From: Hymenolepis diminuta
Lineage: Eukaryota > Platyhelminthes > Cestoda > Cyclophyllidea > Hymenolepididae
Length of the DNA: 64,000 nt
NCBI GenBank assembly: GCA_900708905.1
Contig: CAADRB010000114.1
Span: forward strand, 123,368-187,367
Reading direction: 5' to 3'
This document shows, in pieces, positions 48,513-61,695 of the stretch. The notes beneath the pieces were generated by a model. It had not been told where the DNA came from and ran no database searches. It saw only the letters and a list, made by a program, of their open reading frames with translations. The translations under genes were made by a program, and so were the position numbers. Each line of letters begins with the position of its first letter. Position 1 is the first letter of the stretch.

Positions 48513-51500
48513 AGATTTGAGCTTTGTGTTACCGGAATTCCGTCAAAATCAAATCCCTTCTCAAGCCCCTCTTCCTTATCAAAATGTTCGGATTCGTTCA
48601 GATAAGACGCTCAAATATGAGATCTCACATGATTACATTAGGAATGATAAAGAGGGGAAAGATAAGAAAATAACTATCAGAATATAAGAACAAAATGATT
48701 TGAACTTGGAAAATATCGCTTTTGATTTTCAAAAGGAAGAAAAGTTTTAAATATAGAGTTTTGTATTTTTTAAAATATAATAACGTCGTATATATATGTA
48801 TATATGTACACATGCTATTTTAATCCAGTGTAACAAGAATAATATTTTCTTTGAACCTGTCTCTACTCTAATCTATTATGAATTTTCGTTCGCTTGCGCC
48901 GCACATTCCAAAGTAATCTGATGCATGCTTAGATTGCTACATTAAGCATTTTTCTTGTAATAGGAGCCAGTAACAATGGTATATGTCAAATGCAGAACCG
49001 TTTTGACAATTTAAATAGACGGATATAAGGAAAATAAGTCGTTTGGGGCAATTGAGCAAATTCCGTTTTAAAATACTTACTTTCTGGATTATTTACTTTA
49101 CGTATTCAAGAGGTTGAACTAAAATAAACGTCTTTCGAAATATGGAAATATACATTATCGCATAAAAGTGAGAAATACAGAATTCGTTAATCTTGCAATT
49201 ATTTGCCTAGGTCGAACTTACTTCCTTATTAATTTCTCATCTTCTCAGAAACTCAAAACCTATTATTCGTAAATATTTATTTTAAATGACGCTCACGCCA
49301 ACGGTCAAATTTTTTTCTGAAAGGAAATGATTTTACATCTTAGCTTTTAAAAATAAATAAACCATGATTCTATTTTCAACCTTAGTAATATCTCTGTGCT
49401 TCAAAAAATTATTTATTATGGTAAAACAAAAAATTGTAAAAAAATTTTTATGGGGGAAAATCTGTTCTCTACGTTAACAAGTGTTAAGAGCCCGAATAGA
49501 ATACTTTCAGTGCGTTTGAGCAAAATCCATGAGCCTCATCTGTCGTGCACTGGGCTATCGACCACTTGATTTCTACGCTTGCAACTGAATGTGTGGGAAA
49601 AACAATTAACCAAATAAAACATTATATAAGGGCTCGCTTTCTTTTAGCAGTAGAATCAATTATCTGCCTTTAAAAATGTTTAATAATCTACACTTAATTC
49701 CCATCTTTAATTTCTTATATAATTTACACTTCGAGTTGTTTTCTTCTGATTACAGTACCTTTGATCCCCTTCGTGCCAGGACTTCTAGGTGTAACTTTAT
49801 TTCGCCTTGGAATTTTATATTTTTAAGGCCAATATCGTATAAATTAATAAAAACTTACTCCCTTTTAGTAACTTCCATTAATCAACAAAGTCAAAAGTCG
49901 TCATGAAAATCTCCTGAAAAAAGGAACTCTAAGGTTGTCTATTATAGGTTTTGGAAAGGGAATTTAGTGGAAGTGAAAATGTCGAGAGCGTCTTACAAAA
50001 TTTGTTTTTTAGATTCAAACTGAATATTGTTTATTTCCATTGTTTCACGGTTTGCTATCACAATGTTCAATTATTACGATTTGTCCCTGTTTCTTGAGTA
50101 AATTTATATTGTCAGCGTGCATAGCTTACTTCTCCCTTTATTAATTTGAATAGCCGCAGATTCATTTACGTTTCATTTTCCTCGCAATGGCTGAGAAACT
50201 AGAAGTTTGATGGTGGCTACAAATAATTAGCAAAATAGAGCTCATTGGAGATTATTTCTTATTTCTTAAACTCAGCTGGTTGCAATCATATCGACTATTA
50301 AGATTTTAAAACTCGGTGACTACTGGCCAACGACAAATCAACGGACGCGAATTGACATTTTGACCGGAGTTAATACCTGTTGCTCCTTTACATTTCCCCT
50401 CTTCAGTGCTTGTTTTATAAGATCCATGAAATGTACTTAAATCTTGCGTAAAATATTCTAGTATAATTCTACCGACTATTTCACAAAAATGAAAAAAATT
50501 TATATTTAGGTAAAATTGCGATATAGTAATGATAATGAAGAGGAAAAGCAACCTGATAAGCTTTTTATTGGTCATTCTTCAAAGGAATTTTTCAAGCCCA
50601 TCCCTTGAGGTGTTTAAAAATTTGATTTAAGTACAGGAAAACATATACATCATATTCTGCTATATCGCGTGCTGATCAGAATTGATCTGAGTGATTGCTC
50701 ATTCAGTGGACCAGAAATAAACTAATGAACATTGGTCTCGTGACCTCTGATTTGGCAGACGTAAGCTCTATGTTACTGTTCTGCCTACTATCACTAGGAA
50801 CATAGATAATTTCATTATTAAATTTTCCTTAAGAAGTGACATTAACATTCCTGTATGCCAGAATATGTGTGATTCAATGAGAGGCACAACGACTACCTCC
50901 TAATTTAATGGGTAATTTTGGCCAACATAATTTCACCAAAGTGCTATGCTAATAGAAAAAGGTATTTAAGTGTACAAATTCTATGGGTCTATTCTTTAAT
51001 ATATCTAGCAATAACATGAACATTAAAAATAGTTAGCTAACAGTCAATCAATTAAATATGGGATCTGTTATGGCATTCGTCAATCTTGGCAAGATTATGT
51101 GGCATTTCTAAAGGACAAAAAACTTGTGGTCCCATGGAAAAGAGACCAGGTGTATGTGAAATTTGAAGTCACATTTAAAAGAGTGTTTAAATTGCGAGAG
51201 TTAAAATTACGAACTCTGGGATGTTGAACAGTCAAAGTGGGAAAAGAAATTTGGTGTTTTTGATCTTGAAACTTCTGAGTTTCTCTCAGGTTCGAACTTC
51301 TAGTGATGCACCCACAAGTCCCTCTTATGAAAGGCTATTGGATACATGTTTAAATGTGTCAATTTACATGGCTCAAAGACTTTTGATATAATTTTCATAA
51401 ACGATTTTACTTCAATCTTGGTAATAACTTTAACGACAATTGAAAGATTTTCATTTCATTATATTTTTTATTACTTCACATTAATTTTGTTTTTCGTAGT

Positions 51501-54467
51501 TTGCATGGCATCCATTTATTTATACATTCCAGATCTTATTAAATGATGGGCAGAGATTAGACACAGTAAAATAGGTGCTAAATTAACTCATTCCCCGATC
51601 GTGAAACGTTTTGTTATGAAATTTACTCTAATCACTGCCAACGAAACATATCGTCTCGTATAATATTTTTGCTATATGGAAAAAGAAAAGAATTTGCTGC
51701 AGTAAAGATGTAAATTTCATTAAAAACGGGATTTTAAACAAATTATTTCTGCTTGTATCCTTGCAGAGCAATAAAAAGTGTTTTTTTATTAGCTAGATCA
51801 ATTCCGAGTGAAATTGTGCAGTTTTTATCTCTATTTAAACTATTTCTAAATAGTTTTAAGAGGCTTGTACTTCTCTTCCTTCGTTCCATAGAGGAGGATA
51901 AAAAGCAGAAACTGAAAATCAATTTTAAAATAGAATCGGGAGATGGTTTCGTTTTTTTGCAGATGCAACAAGGTAAGTTCGGGCTGATTGTTCACTATTG
52001 CATCTTGTGATTAATGAATCGGAAGTGTTCTCCCGCAAACGAGATCATAATGTAATGGAATTTAATATTTTTGAGCACTTTTACTTGGTTTCTTCAAATT
52101 CTACGAAATATAGTTAAAGAGGTTTTAAAAATTATAAGGGACAATGTCCTCGTTAGATTTTAGGCATTTCGCAAACGTATGTGTGTAGAGGGATCATTTG
52201 CCAGGTAACTCTGCAATTAAAACCTCAAACGGAAAGATGATCAACATTCACTACTTTCTTGCATTATTCCAAAATTCAGCCACAAAAAATATTGTGTTAG
52301 GTTTTACATTAATTAAATTTAGGGAGATAATTACTAATTTAATTTTGTTTATCCCCATTAATCCAGTAGTGAATGAGTAAGTTCAAAGCACATCAGATTT
52401 CATTAGTCGTAGTCGCTTAGTTGAAAGGAAAACTTGTGGACAAAGAAATTTGGTCATACACGAATATTAGTAAAGATATTTAACTGAGACATTACCAGAC
52501 AACCGCGTAATAATACGGCTGGCATTTGTTCACGCCTGCAGAAACATTTCAGAACGCTGTGTATTTTCAAGGAATTTCCCCCAGATTTTATGTTAAGAAA
52601 ACTAAAAAAGTCACCAAATGAATTCCTTGAATCAAATTAGCACAACTACAAAAATATATTGTCGGTTATGCTAGCAATTTCGTTTATCAAAGCAGGTGAT
52701 AAATTCATTCCCACATAATTTTAATAGATAAATAAATAAACAATCACTTTGGCTTGAAAATTAACTTACCTAAAATTCTGAATAAGTGCTGTTAAATCCT
52801 TTCCTTCTTTTAATTTATTGATTCATGTAATATAAATGATAAAGAAAGAAATTTGCACTGTAAATATCACATAGCTGTAAAGTAAAAAAACACTTTTGAA
52901 ATAAATCACAGTAGAAAAGGAAAGTGCGATATGTTATCTCCTGTTCAACGAGGATCAAACATGTTCTTGTCAATAAATTCACCTATTTAGAATTATTTCA
53001 CAAAAGTATGTGCAAAATATGGGTGACATTATATGCATTTCAGAAGTTAACCAGTATTTGGGTGATTGGAAGATCGGGAATGTTGCTCATCTCTATTACC
53101 ACTTATAAAAATGGGACTGCTCCATATACTCTACTTTATCCACTTAAAATTTCCCAAATTTTCCGAAATATTTAACTAATAGAACCGACCTAACGGGTGT
53201 CTTTAAACGAACAGACATAACCCAGTTATTTATGTGAGATAGAGCCCATAACTTGTCATTTCAGATTTGAGTGCTTAACAAGTATACTTTCTCAGGAGAG
53301 TTTGAAGGCTACTAATTCGTACTTTAATATAGCACAATTAGAGGATTTTTCATTCAATTTCATTGTTTTTATAGCGCCTTTGGGAACTTGAATAAGAGAT
53401 ATCTCAGAGGAAGACAGTTCTGTAAATCTAATTTAGGTTTAATCTTATGTCTAATGCTGCAATGACATCCTGTGCCCTTCCCTTTTTGTTCCTGAGGTGA
53501 ATAATGGCTTCCATAACCACTTATATTATTTTTGATCGATTCTGATTAATTACATGGAGGGCTATGAAGAACCCGGTTCGCAGAAATTTCGTGGCAATTG
53601 AAGTGTTTTGATTTTTATCAACTGTTTGACTTCCTTACGAAAGGTTTTGACTACGTATAAGTTTGATAATCCTGTTATTTTTAGCTTTGCGTAGTACTAC
53701 ACAGGCTACCAAACGATGATCGAATACTGTTACAGCTGTTCTGGAAACTCTTGTACCTCTCATTTTTAATTTTCCAGAAAAAAGAAATATGGATAGATCC
53801 ATCACTATTCCTTCTTCTAGGTGATACAACAATGTCCATCTATGAATATTCTACTTATCAAAATAAGAATTCAAAACCCCCAAATTACGTTGCTGACAGA
53901 AGCTGAAAATTTTCAGATGTTTCGTTTGAATCTTGATTGAACTAATTTTCCAACAGAAAGATCTCTGGCAGAGTTTAGTAAACCGTGCATGAAACATCCT
54001 CTTCTCTTACAGGGAGTCCGGTGGTGAATTACTGCCGATTATTATGAGTGCCCGGTTATAGAGTTAGAACTTTAATGAGACTAGTCAACATGACTTCTCT
54101 TTGATTTCAAACGCTGAAACTTCACGGTGATTTATAAGGGAGGCAACTCTAGAATGAGGTTCTTAAGTGTAAGGCGGACCTAGATTGCTGAATATCCAAT
54201 TTCATGATGGTTCTATGGTGGTGAAATAAATTTTGGTCTAAACATGGTACATATTTCTGAATTTGACGGGGAAGATCCTTACATCAACTTCTCTGAATAG
54301 TATACCGTATTTTATCTAAATAACTTAATTGAAATATTAATATCTAAAATCTGAGTTGTCCTAAAACGGATGCAGCTTATGGAGCTCTGCTAACTTAAAA
54401 TTTTTAGCTGTGTCATACTAGCTTGAAACCTCAAACAGCGAACCTTTTGAACCATTGGGGAAAAAAG

Positions 54468-54560
54468 AAATGAAGCTGCAAAATCAACCCTTCCTGGTTA
54501 AAAATGCTGATCAATAAGTGCTGAGCATCGTCGGCAGGCATTTACTGCGTATTTTAATAT
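54468..54560 (+). repeat. Dispersed repeat family C, copy 3 (short)
   Basis: GAAATGAAGCTGCAAAATCA, then GATCAATAAGTGCTGAGCAT and CGTCGGCAGGCATTTACTG match the 5' half of the copy at 43.2 kb; similarity fades afterwards. Confidence 0.45.
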
Positions 54561-54682
54561 TTAACTAGGTTACCAAGAGGGATTTTAACTCAAGCGTTAG
54601 GCTAAATCATGTTCAGCCTTAAGGAATGGAAGGGAATAAAATGTGCTGACTTAGAACAAAGTGAGCTGCAGTTTTAGACGGT

Positions 54683-54716
54683 AGACAAGACAAGACGAGA
54701 CAAGATTAGACAAGCA
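54683..54716 (+). repeat. Short GACAA-rich tandem repeat
   Basis: Consecutive imperfect copies of AGACAAG / AGACGAG fill about 34 bp. This is a simple sequence repeat with no visible link to a gene. Confidence 0.7.
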
Positions 54717-56408
54717 GAACACTTTCAAAGAAATGGGGAAATTTTTAGATAGAATAGGTATTTTCATTTTTCGAGCAGGTAACGCATATATTGTCTGAAA
54801 TGAATCTTAAAATAACAACAGTAATTCCCATTTTATGCCTCAAAATCATGAAATTAATGAAGTTATTGCTGAAATTTTTCCTTCAAAATCAATGCTACCT
54901 AAAAATCTATTATGCGTTATTCAGCTTATTTCCCGCTTTCAATCTTGGCTTTCTCCTTGTTATCTACAGTAGGTTTAAATTAAACGTAACGAGTTTTATT
55001 TATCATAGCTCCAACTCTAGCGTTGTCGGCAAGATGTAATAACTGCAATTGCTTAAATGAAAATTAATGTGAAATTTTGTATTTTTAAACTGGCATGATG
55101 AAAAATTGTCACGTTTTAAAGACATGGCATGAAACCTGCTTTTAGATAACTTACTAAATAAAAATCAGTAGCGATACTTTTCAAGTGTCATTTGTGCAAA
55201 AGGTATCAGTTCCGTCGGTTAGATTGAACAGATTTAGATTTCGAAAATATAAGTTGGTTAATTTGAACTCAAAAGCAATACACAAACATAATATATGATC
55301 CTTAAATACGGGTGCAGTTAGGGAAAGAATCTTTCATTTGCTGTAAGATTACTTCGTGGTTCATTTATTTAACTAACCGCGGCCAGAAAATACTCCTTGC
55401 TGGAATTCTAATCCAAACTGCTTAAATGAAGTTTTTAGTAACATAAAACAAACTCAGTTATAATTTTTTCTTCCAGTGATCTACTATAGGCTGCTAGGCT
55501 TTGCGAAATTATATTTCTAGCAATTTATATAAAATACCTTTACCATAAAAATAAAGGGATTCGAATTAGCTTTTATACGTCAATCGAAGACTAGCCGTTG
55601 ATTTATTGTCCCCATAGTTTATCTAAAAGAAGTACAGAAAAATATTTGATTTTTTACGGCTATTTATTTACTTTTGCTCTTTCCTCGAATGCGACAAGAT
55701 CACTTCTGCACCTGTTCATTCATTCAGAATTTTGGAGTATTTAAGTGCATTCTACCAAAAAAACGACTGTTTTATTCATCTTTAAGCCAGGCTTATGGTT
55801 ACTTAACCTGGGATCTATGACTGGGTTGACAAAGCCATTTTAAGTTATTGACACTTCCAAGTGAAGCGGTTGAATATTTCAGTGAAATCTACATTTAGAT
55901 TAAAATGCACTGCAATATGGAGCCACTGGGAGTGACTGCTAAGTGAGGCAGTAAGTACCTTTATAAATCAATAGGCTAGTGATAACGAACCCTGATTATT
56001 TATTTAATGAAAAAATTCGAATACTATGTTGAATGATTGAGCAAATCAAATAAGTGTCTTAAAAATTAACTTTGAGTTAGCAGAAGATCACGAGGCCAGA
56101 ATACGTCGTGCAATCGTGTAATCAGAATGCGTTTTTCATAGAAATATCCATTCTCATTGAAAGTCAATAGCATAGACTGATTGCTAGTGCTTTGAAGGGT
56201 TTTAGTCTCTCACTTCCAAATAGTTTGTCAAATAAAATTTTGTTAAAATTCATAATCGCGAATGTCATTGAATCGGATTAAAATTAATGTACTTGAAGGA
56301 TGAATCTCTCCGCGTCTCCGAAATTTTTATTCACAGCATCACTAGTTGCTGAGATTTAATTATCTTCTCCGAATAGTGGTATTTGAAATTTTTAGCCTAA
56401 ACATTGAG

Positions 56409-56800
56409 TGTCCTCAAGTGGTCGATTCCATCCAGCGGAATAAGCTAATTAAGTGTACCTTGATTGATCTTTTCAAAGGTACGGTTTTACCTCGGCGATG
56501 TTCGGAACCGTCCTTCTACTCGTGCTATCTTTCTTCTTCCTACAACCTTCCTGGTTAATCAAAAGTACATACGCAATTATGTTCTCACGCGCGTCCTCAT
56601 CCGACTAACGAACATAAATTGCTTTTCAATACACCCATAAACACACGCAGACTTTTGCTTGTTAGACACATCCTCCAGTGCTGCCTTCTAATTTCCTTCA
56701 TTTCTCAATTCTCCCTTGCACCTAGCGGTTCGTTCAATACATCTTGGTCTAGTCAGCTCTTGCTGTTCTGCTTCACCATTGCTGTTAGCTCTCACTCAAA
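56409..56800. mobile_element. Diverged LTR-like block, probably solo
   Basis: It starts TGTCCTCA like the copy at 1688, and shares in the same order a TTCCTACAA stretch, GCGTCCTCA, an ACACCC/ACACAC tract, TTCTCAATTCTCCCTTGC-like sequence, GTTCAATACA-TGGTC and CATTGTTAG-like sequence near the end. The length (~390 bp) is close to the other copy. No element body lies on either side. Divergence is high, so it is old. Confidence 0.5.
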
Positions 56801-57403
56801 CTGCAAAATATGACGTGGTGTTCCAAAACGTTAAATATTAGAAGGTAGAAACCTTTCAGTTAAAACGTATTTAATTCATGTTATACCTTTATTCATAGTC
56901 TGATTTCTGAATATTACGGAAACAGAAATGCTCAAAACCAACATTGATTTGTCACCATTGGTTATCTAGCTTTCTAAATATTCACTTGACCTTGAAATTT
57001 CTGATATGTTTTTATTGAGTTATTACTTGAATATGCATCCGGAAGATAGTAGCTAAAGTAACCATAACAAGTCATTTATATAACTGGTTGATAACTGGAT
57101 AACTACGATGACTGACCATTTGATAACTGCAATGTTAACAAAATACCGTAAAATCAAACAAACTAATTTAAATTTTGAGTCGATAAAGTAAGATATTTCA
57201 AAAATTATTACCTATGGTTTCCTAAAATTGTGTTTAATTGTATTACAAATGCAATAATTCCGATGTCATGTATGAGAAAAATTGAAAATTAAGAACAAAA
57301 GGCAATAATTTGCCTCCGTATATTTATTAAATAACGTACATAATTGCAAGGACAATGAGATATTCAAATTTAATACTCAAATTTATTGACAATTATGAAT
57401 TCT

Positions 57404-57409
57404 TTTATT
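57404..57409 (-). terminator. Poly(A) signal AATAAA
   Basis: A canonical AATAAA on the minus strand, about 42 bp after the second stop codon of the interrupted frame. It supports that frame being a transcribed unit, at least in the past. Confidence 0.45.
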
Positions 57410-57450
57410 AAATGTTGTCACTCAAGCATGAGCTTCGCTTTATCCCTGTT

Positions 57451-57891
57451 TCAAACATCTTTCATTTCTTTCTCAAAGGGATCAAACTTCACTTTCTTTA
57501 TTATAAAGTCTCTTTGATCATCATCGTCTTCATCATAACCAGGTTTATCTTGTATAGCAATTCCCTGCATTGAAGATTTGGTTGATGGTTGACGGTGAGC
57601 GGGAACTGACTGTCTGTTTGGACGACTTAGTAGAGTAGGTGGATTTAGTGGAACATTTACACCTTCATCGTTTTCATATTTATCTTTTCTTTAGTCCTCT
57701 GTGATATTTACGATGTCAGAATCTGCCGACCGATTTTCCTTATTTGTCATAATAATAGAGAATTTTTTATTATGTGCATATCTTGCGTCACAGTGGGAGG
57801 TGAGGGCAATAATCGAAATCATTGTGAGTGAAAGAAGATTACAAATGTCCAAAGTCAAGCGAAAAGTACCGTCAATACTCAAGTGTGTCAT
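57451..57891 (-). pseudogene. Small secreted-type protein frame with one in-frame stop
   Basis: A 147-codon frame runs unbroken except for a single TAA at 57693-57691. The first part (66 aa) has a hydrophobic segment, ICNLLSLTMISIIALTSHCDA, trimmed here to LLSLTMISIIALTSHCDA as the likely signal peptide. Past the stop, 79 in-frame codons are clearly coding in character: NVPLNPPTLLSRPNRQSVP, then an acidic DEDDDDQ and KVKFDPFEKEMKDV, then TGA. A canonical AATAAA follows about 42 bp on, and a TTTTACGTTCAG acceptor precedes the start. It could be a pseudogene, a sequencing error, or two exons with the TAA inside a very small intron. No family is recognised. Confidence 0.5.
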
Positions 57892-58526
57892 AATATACTC
57901 ATTGCGCAGCCATTCCCTGAACGTAAAATTGCGTGGATTTAAAGTTTATAAATAATATATTACTAATATATATTTTAAGCAAAATTTCAACTTATATCTC
58001 GAAAATATAGAGTAGTTAATTAAATGCAAAGTAGCCACACGAGCACTCTCTAAAGCATAATAAATGCTTGCATATGCTTGACGAATTCAGAAAACATTCA
58101 ACTTTTACACCAAGCAATACGAATTTAATCACAATTCAAAATTAATAATAAAGCAAGCATTTGTTATAATTTGTGAGATACATTGAGAATTTACGTTATT
58201 AAAATAATACAGGAAATTTATATTTTAATTTGAAGTTTCAAAACCTTGAAGTACAGAACTTTTAATTAACGCTGGATCAAATAAGTAATTAAAAAATCCT
58301 TTTTCAGCTCAAGAAATCAGTTACTTTGCAATTAGTTTCGTCATAAAAAGAGCCATCACATTTTTGTTACAATCCCTTGCAGAATTCCTGAAATTCACCT
58401 GTAATGATTTTTACTTACCAATAATCAAAGCTAGAAATCTGTGACATTCAAGACCTAGCACCCAATTAATATTTTCATACTTTACAACTTGGCTGAAAAT
58501 TTAAAAAAACACTTTGAGAAATCTGT

Positions 58527-58536
58527 TTTATTTATT
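58527..58536 (-). terminator. Overlapping poly(A) signals (AATAAATAAA)
   Basis: Two overlapping AATAAA hexamers on the minus strand, about 50 bp after the stop codon of the 191-codon frame. Their position fits normal 3'-end formation of that gene. Confidence 0.5.
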
Positions 58537-58583
58537 TTGCTGAAGATACTACATTTCAATAACTGAATAACCAGCCACTTCAA

Positions 58584-59159
58584 TTAATTGTTTCTGATTT
58601 TGGATATCCAGTTCCTCCTCCATCCTTTCATATCGTCAGTCATATTCTTCCATTTCATTTTCTTTATTCTGTTTGCAAAATTCCTCAGATTTTCCTTCTG
58701 GTGTTGATAAGTATCGTCATATCCGTTATCATCTCTCTGCATTTCTATCTCGTTAAGACATCGGTTAATGTGATGCGAAGGTATGAATTTGATCATGACG
58801 ATGTCATTCCCTTTAAGACTTTCTAAATCAGTATCCCGATATTGCTGTTGATTTCCTAAATGGTCTGCAAGGTTTTCGTCTATTAGCTCGTCTGTCATTT
58901 CCTCAGTCGGCTGATCAGTTGCTTGAGATATCAGTTCGTCAATGTCTTCATTATCATTAAAGAGGACCATTGATGTGTCATTCTTGTTTCGTAGATTTAA
59001 ATCAGACTCGTTTTCAAAGTCTTGAATATCCACTGGCTCTTCATCAACTAATTCACTTTCCCTCTTGGAATATCGCTGCACTATTCTTGATTCACTTCCT
59101 TCTAATAATGAAAGAAAAATTAATATAAAAAACGAAAATCGCATCTGCATTGCAAACAT
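58584..59159 (-). CDS. Secreted acidic protein, 191 aa, no recognised family
   Basis: A single open frame of 191 codons. Two candidate starts exist: MFAMQ at 59159, or MRFSFFILIFLSLLEG five codons later. The second begins directly with a textbook signal peptide, with cleavage likely after GSES or SESR. The mature part opens RIVQRYSKRESEL with a Lys-Arg site. It then becomes strongly acidic (DEEPVDIQDFENESD; NEDIDELISQ) and ends in a basic, Trp-rich segment (NRIKKMKWKN; GWRRNWISKIRNN). It has one cysteine only. TATAATTTTAG just before the ATG could be a splice or trans-splice acceptor. Overlapping AATAAA signals lie about 50 bp past the stop. The acidic-pro/basic-tail layout recalls precursors of secreted peptides, but no homologue is known to me. 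Confidence 0.6.
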   Translation of the reverse strand: MFAMQMRFSFFILIFLSLLEGSESRIVQRYSKRESELVDEEPVDIQDFENESDLNLRNKNDTSMVLFNDNEDIDELISQATDQPTEEMTDELIDENLADHLGNQQQYRDTDLESLKGNDIVMIKFIPSHHINRCLNEIEMQRDDNGYDDTYQHQKENLRNFANRIKKMKWKNMTDDMKGWRRNWISKIRNN

Positions 59160-59329
59160 CTAAAATTATACAAACATTGTGGGTTTTTATGGACATGGGG
59201 GTCATTGTTATTTGGTGTGCATATGAGGTTCTGTGGATTCTATTGGATATAACTTCTGTGCTCATGCTGATCTCACATATGATCTCAGCTAATTGAGACC
59301 AGAATTTGTGATATTGCGTATTCAACTCA

Positions 59330-61540
59330 ATTTTGATCTAAAGATTATGTTAATAGTCTATAATTCTGTAGAGAGACGATGATTCTCTGTCCATTGCATT
59401 TAGATATACAAAATTAGCAAATTCAGCCCGTCTGTTTTCTTAACCTTATGTTTATTATTTTCGCCGTTTCAGATTTATATTCCGTAAAATTCTTCCATTT
59501 TCTTTGTACTAGCAAGTAAAAGTTAAGAAATCAAGCGAAATAATTGTAACACCCTGCGACAATGAATCAGGAAATATTCTTTGATTAAGACTGATGATTA
59601 GGCTCTGGTAGTCTGATGGGCGTAAAGTACTTCCCAAATCTCTTATTTTATCTCAAGTGTTCGGATTTGATGGTAAGAATGTGGGTTTTTACTTTCGATA
59701 AATTTCTATCCTCTACGTATTTGCAGCTCGACAAGCGACTTTTACTAACTGCATTAATCTCATTGTTAGCTTTTCAGTGGCGTTCCCTGATTCATTATGT
59801 TATTACTTCTATTTAATTTGATAAAAATTTTTTCCACCTCCTTTTCCGTCTGTAACAGACTTCCGTGGTTTGAACTGCTTGCTTCATTCTAACATCAAAC
59901 GTTTTTATGCAACAATTAGGAGGGTTTTTGGTAAAGCAAAGCAAGTGTCTGTAAGCCATAACGAATTTAACCTGTTATAATAGAAAAAGAATAATTATTT
60001 TTTCTCTCATTATATATCGCATGCAAGAGGTATCAACAGTACAAGTTATTTTTTTATCGGCTAAATTTTTAGCCCACTCCTCTCACCTCAAATGGCCCTC
60101 CTATATCGTGAACATTATGCGTTATCTATCCCCAGGGACTAACATTCTAAAGAAAAATGGATAGCATAATTCCTAATATTTCAACTGGTCATGGAATGGT
60201 GCTTGAATGGGCATATTTCCCGGTTGGTCCAAGATAAGATAGAAAAGATCCAAAGACCTAAAACTTTTGTGTTCTCAATTAAATGTTGACGGAATTTTGA
60301 GAATGGGGGTTTTACAATGATATTAACTTCAAAGATAATATTTTAATGCTCAATGAAAGAGAAAGGAATGCTAACAGATCAGTAACAAATAATTAACGGA
60401 ACTGATTGTTCTTAAAATGCGAAACATAAGTATAATAAATTTATTTCTTAATAATATTTGAAATGAATGTTTAGAAAGGGAAAGCATAATTGAGTTAATG
60501 AGACAAGAAAGGGTATATCAAACGTTAAAAGTGCTTTTCTCATTATTGAGCTAATTTATTATTCTCTAATTAGTACGTTCTTCGAGTTATAGCACTCAAT
60601 GGGACTGCTGACCTTGAAATGTTGCTTGAATTTCAGATTTCCGACTGCTCTTCCCAGAGTTGCCTGCGCAAGTGTTAAAATAAAGTGTTTCTCTGATATC
60701 TTGTCTCCTCCCTGATAGACGAGTAGGATTATGTGACAAGTTAGAATGGGGTATTATACGAATTTATTTGGATTACATTTAAAGGTTAATTTGGATAAAA
60801 TAAGTAGGGCATGTTTATTTTTTCAAGTACTTTGGATGTAAAAGAATTAACACAAACGTATTCGTTCACAAGTGGCTTATTGCCTATTATTAACAAATAT
60901 GTAGTCTTTATTTACTCCCCACTTTTTATTTACTTTTAACAAAAATGGAACTAAGTGCTCACATTAATGTAAAACCATGCTAAAAATAGAAATCAGCATA
61001 TATTTGTGGAGTTACTTTGAAAACCATTATATTGAAGATAACTCTGGAATAAATATATTCAGTAAAGCTATTTTCTGTAAACAAATTCAACGAACGTTGA
61101 ACCTAACTGCCCATACGATGAACTTCTCATTTTTCTATATTTTTTGAGGTCCAGAAGTGAACTTTCTGAAAATTCTCACACAACTTGGTGAATGCTTGAA
61201 GTGTTTTGGTTTTCCATATAATTTGATCACTAGAAGTATTAATTTTAGTAATACTGTTTTCAATGGCACACAGAAAATCGTTTAGTCGTCTTTGTAATGA
61301 GAAAGTATCTGAAAAAGAGAACCAGCAAAACAGTTTAATAAAGGATGAAATTAGAGAGTTCAAATAAAAGTGGTTTATTATTATTACTCATATAAATACA
61401 GAAAATGTGCAATTTTTAATTTTGGAAGTAACTGACACCGAACAATGGACAGTTTAACAAACGATAAAGGGGAGGGGATCAAAAAGATACAGTGAGCAAA
61501 GTCAAGGTATCAAAGAGTCTTGCTTCGAGTAATTTTGACC
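59330..61540. other. AT-rich intergenic stretch
   Basis: I see no gene, repeat family or regulatory element I can support in this stretch. Open frames such as 59616-59816 (plus) have no coding features. Confidence 0.45.
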
Positions 61541-61544
61541 CGGT

Positions 61545-61695
61545 CGTGATGTGTTCACTAAATGGACGGTTCACTTTCCAAAATTCGGTTTTCACGGTTT
61601 TTCCCTTGGATTACAGTAAGTGCTTGTCTACGATGGTCATTACTTATTGACCGGTATATTTCAATCAAGAAGAGTCAGTCCTGCCACTTCAATTC
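61545..61695 (-). repeat. Dispersed repeat family C, copy 4
   Basis: On the minus strand it reads GAATTGAAGTGGCAGGACTG, then CCGGTCAATAAGTAATGACC, ATCGTAGACAAGCACTTACT and AACCGAATTTTGGAAAG, aligned with copy 2. The plus-strand open frame at 61562-61879 overlaps this repeat and is not supported as a gene. Confidence 0.5.

Larger units (their letters stand above)
42990..56400. other. AT-rich intergenic stretch with decayed repeats
   Basis: No supported gene. Apart from the repeat copies listed separately it contains a run of 11 C (45845-45855), a run of 9 G (47131-47139), an ATT microsatellite near 45725-45740 and a GACAA-rich tandem at 54683-54716. Open frames here are short, AT-driven and lack recognisable features. 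Confidence 0.5.

Noticed and set aside
48349..48687. 112-codon plus-strand frame
   Set aside because: Overlaps dispersed repeat family B; no domain recognised, and the second copy has no open frame.
51280..51310. AGGTTCGAAC string resembling a tRNA T-arm
   Set aside because: No acceptor stem, anticodon arm or A box at the right spacing.
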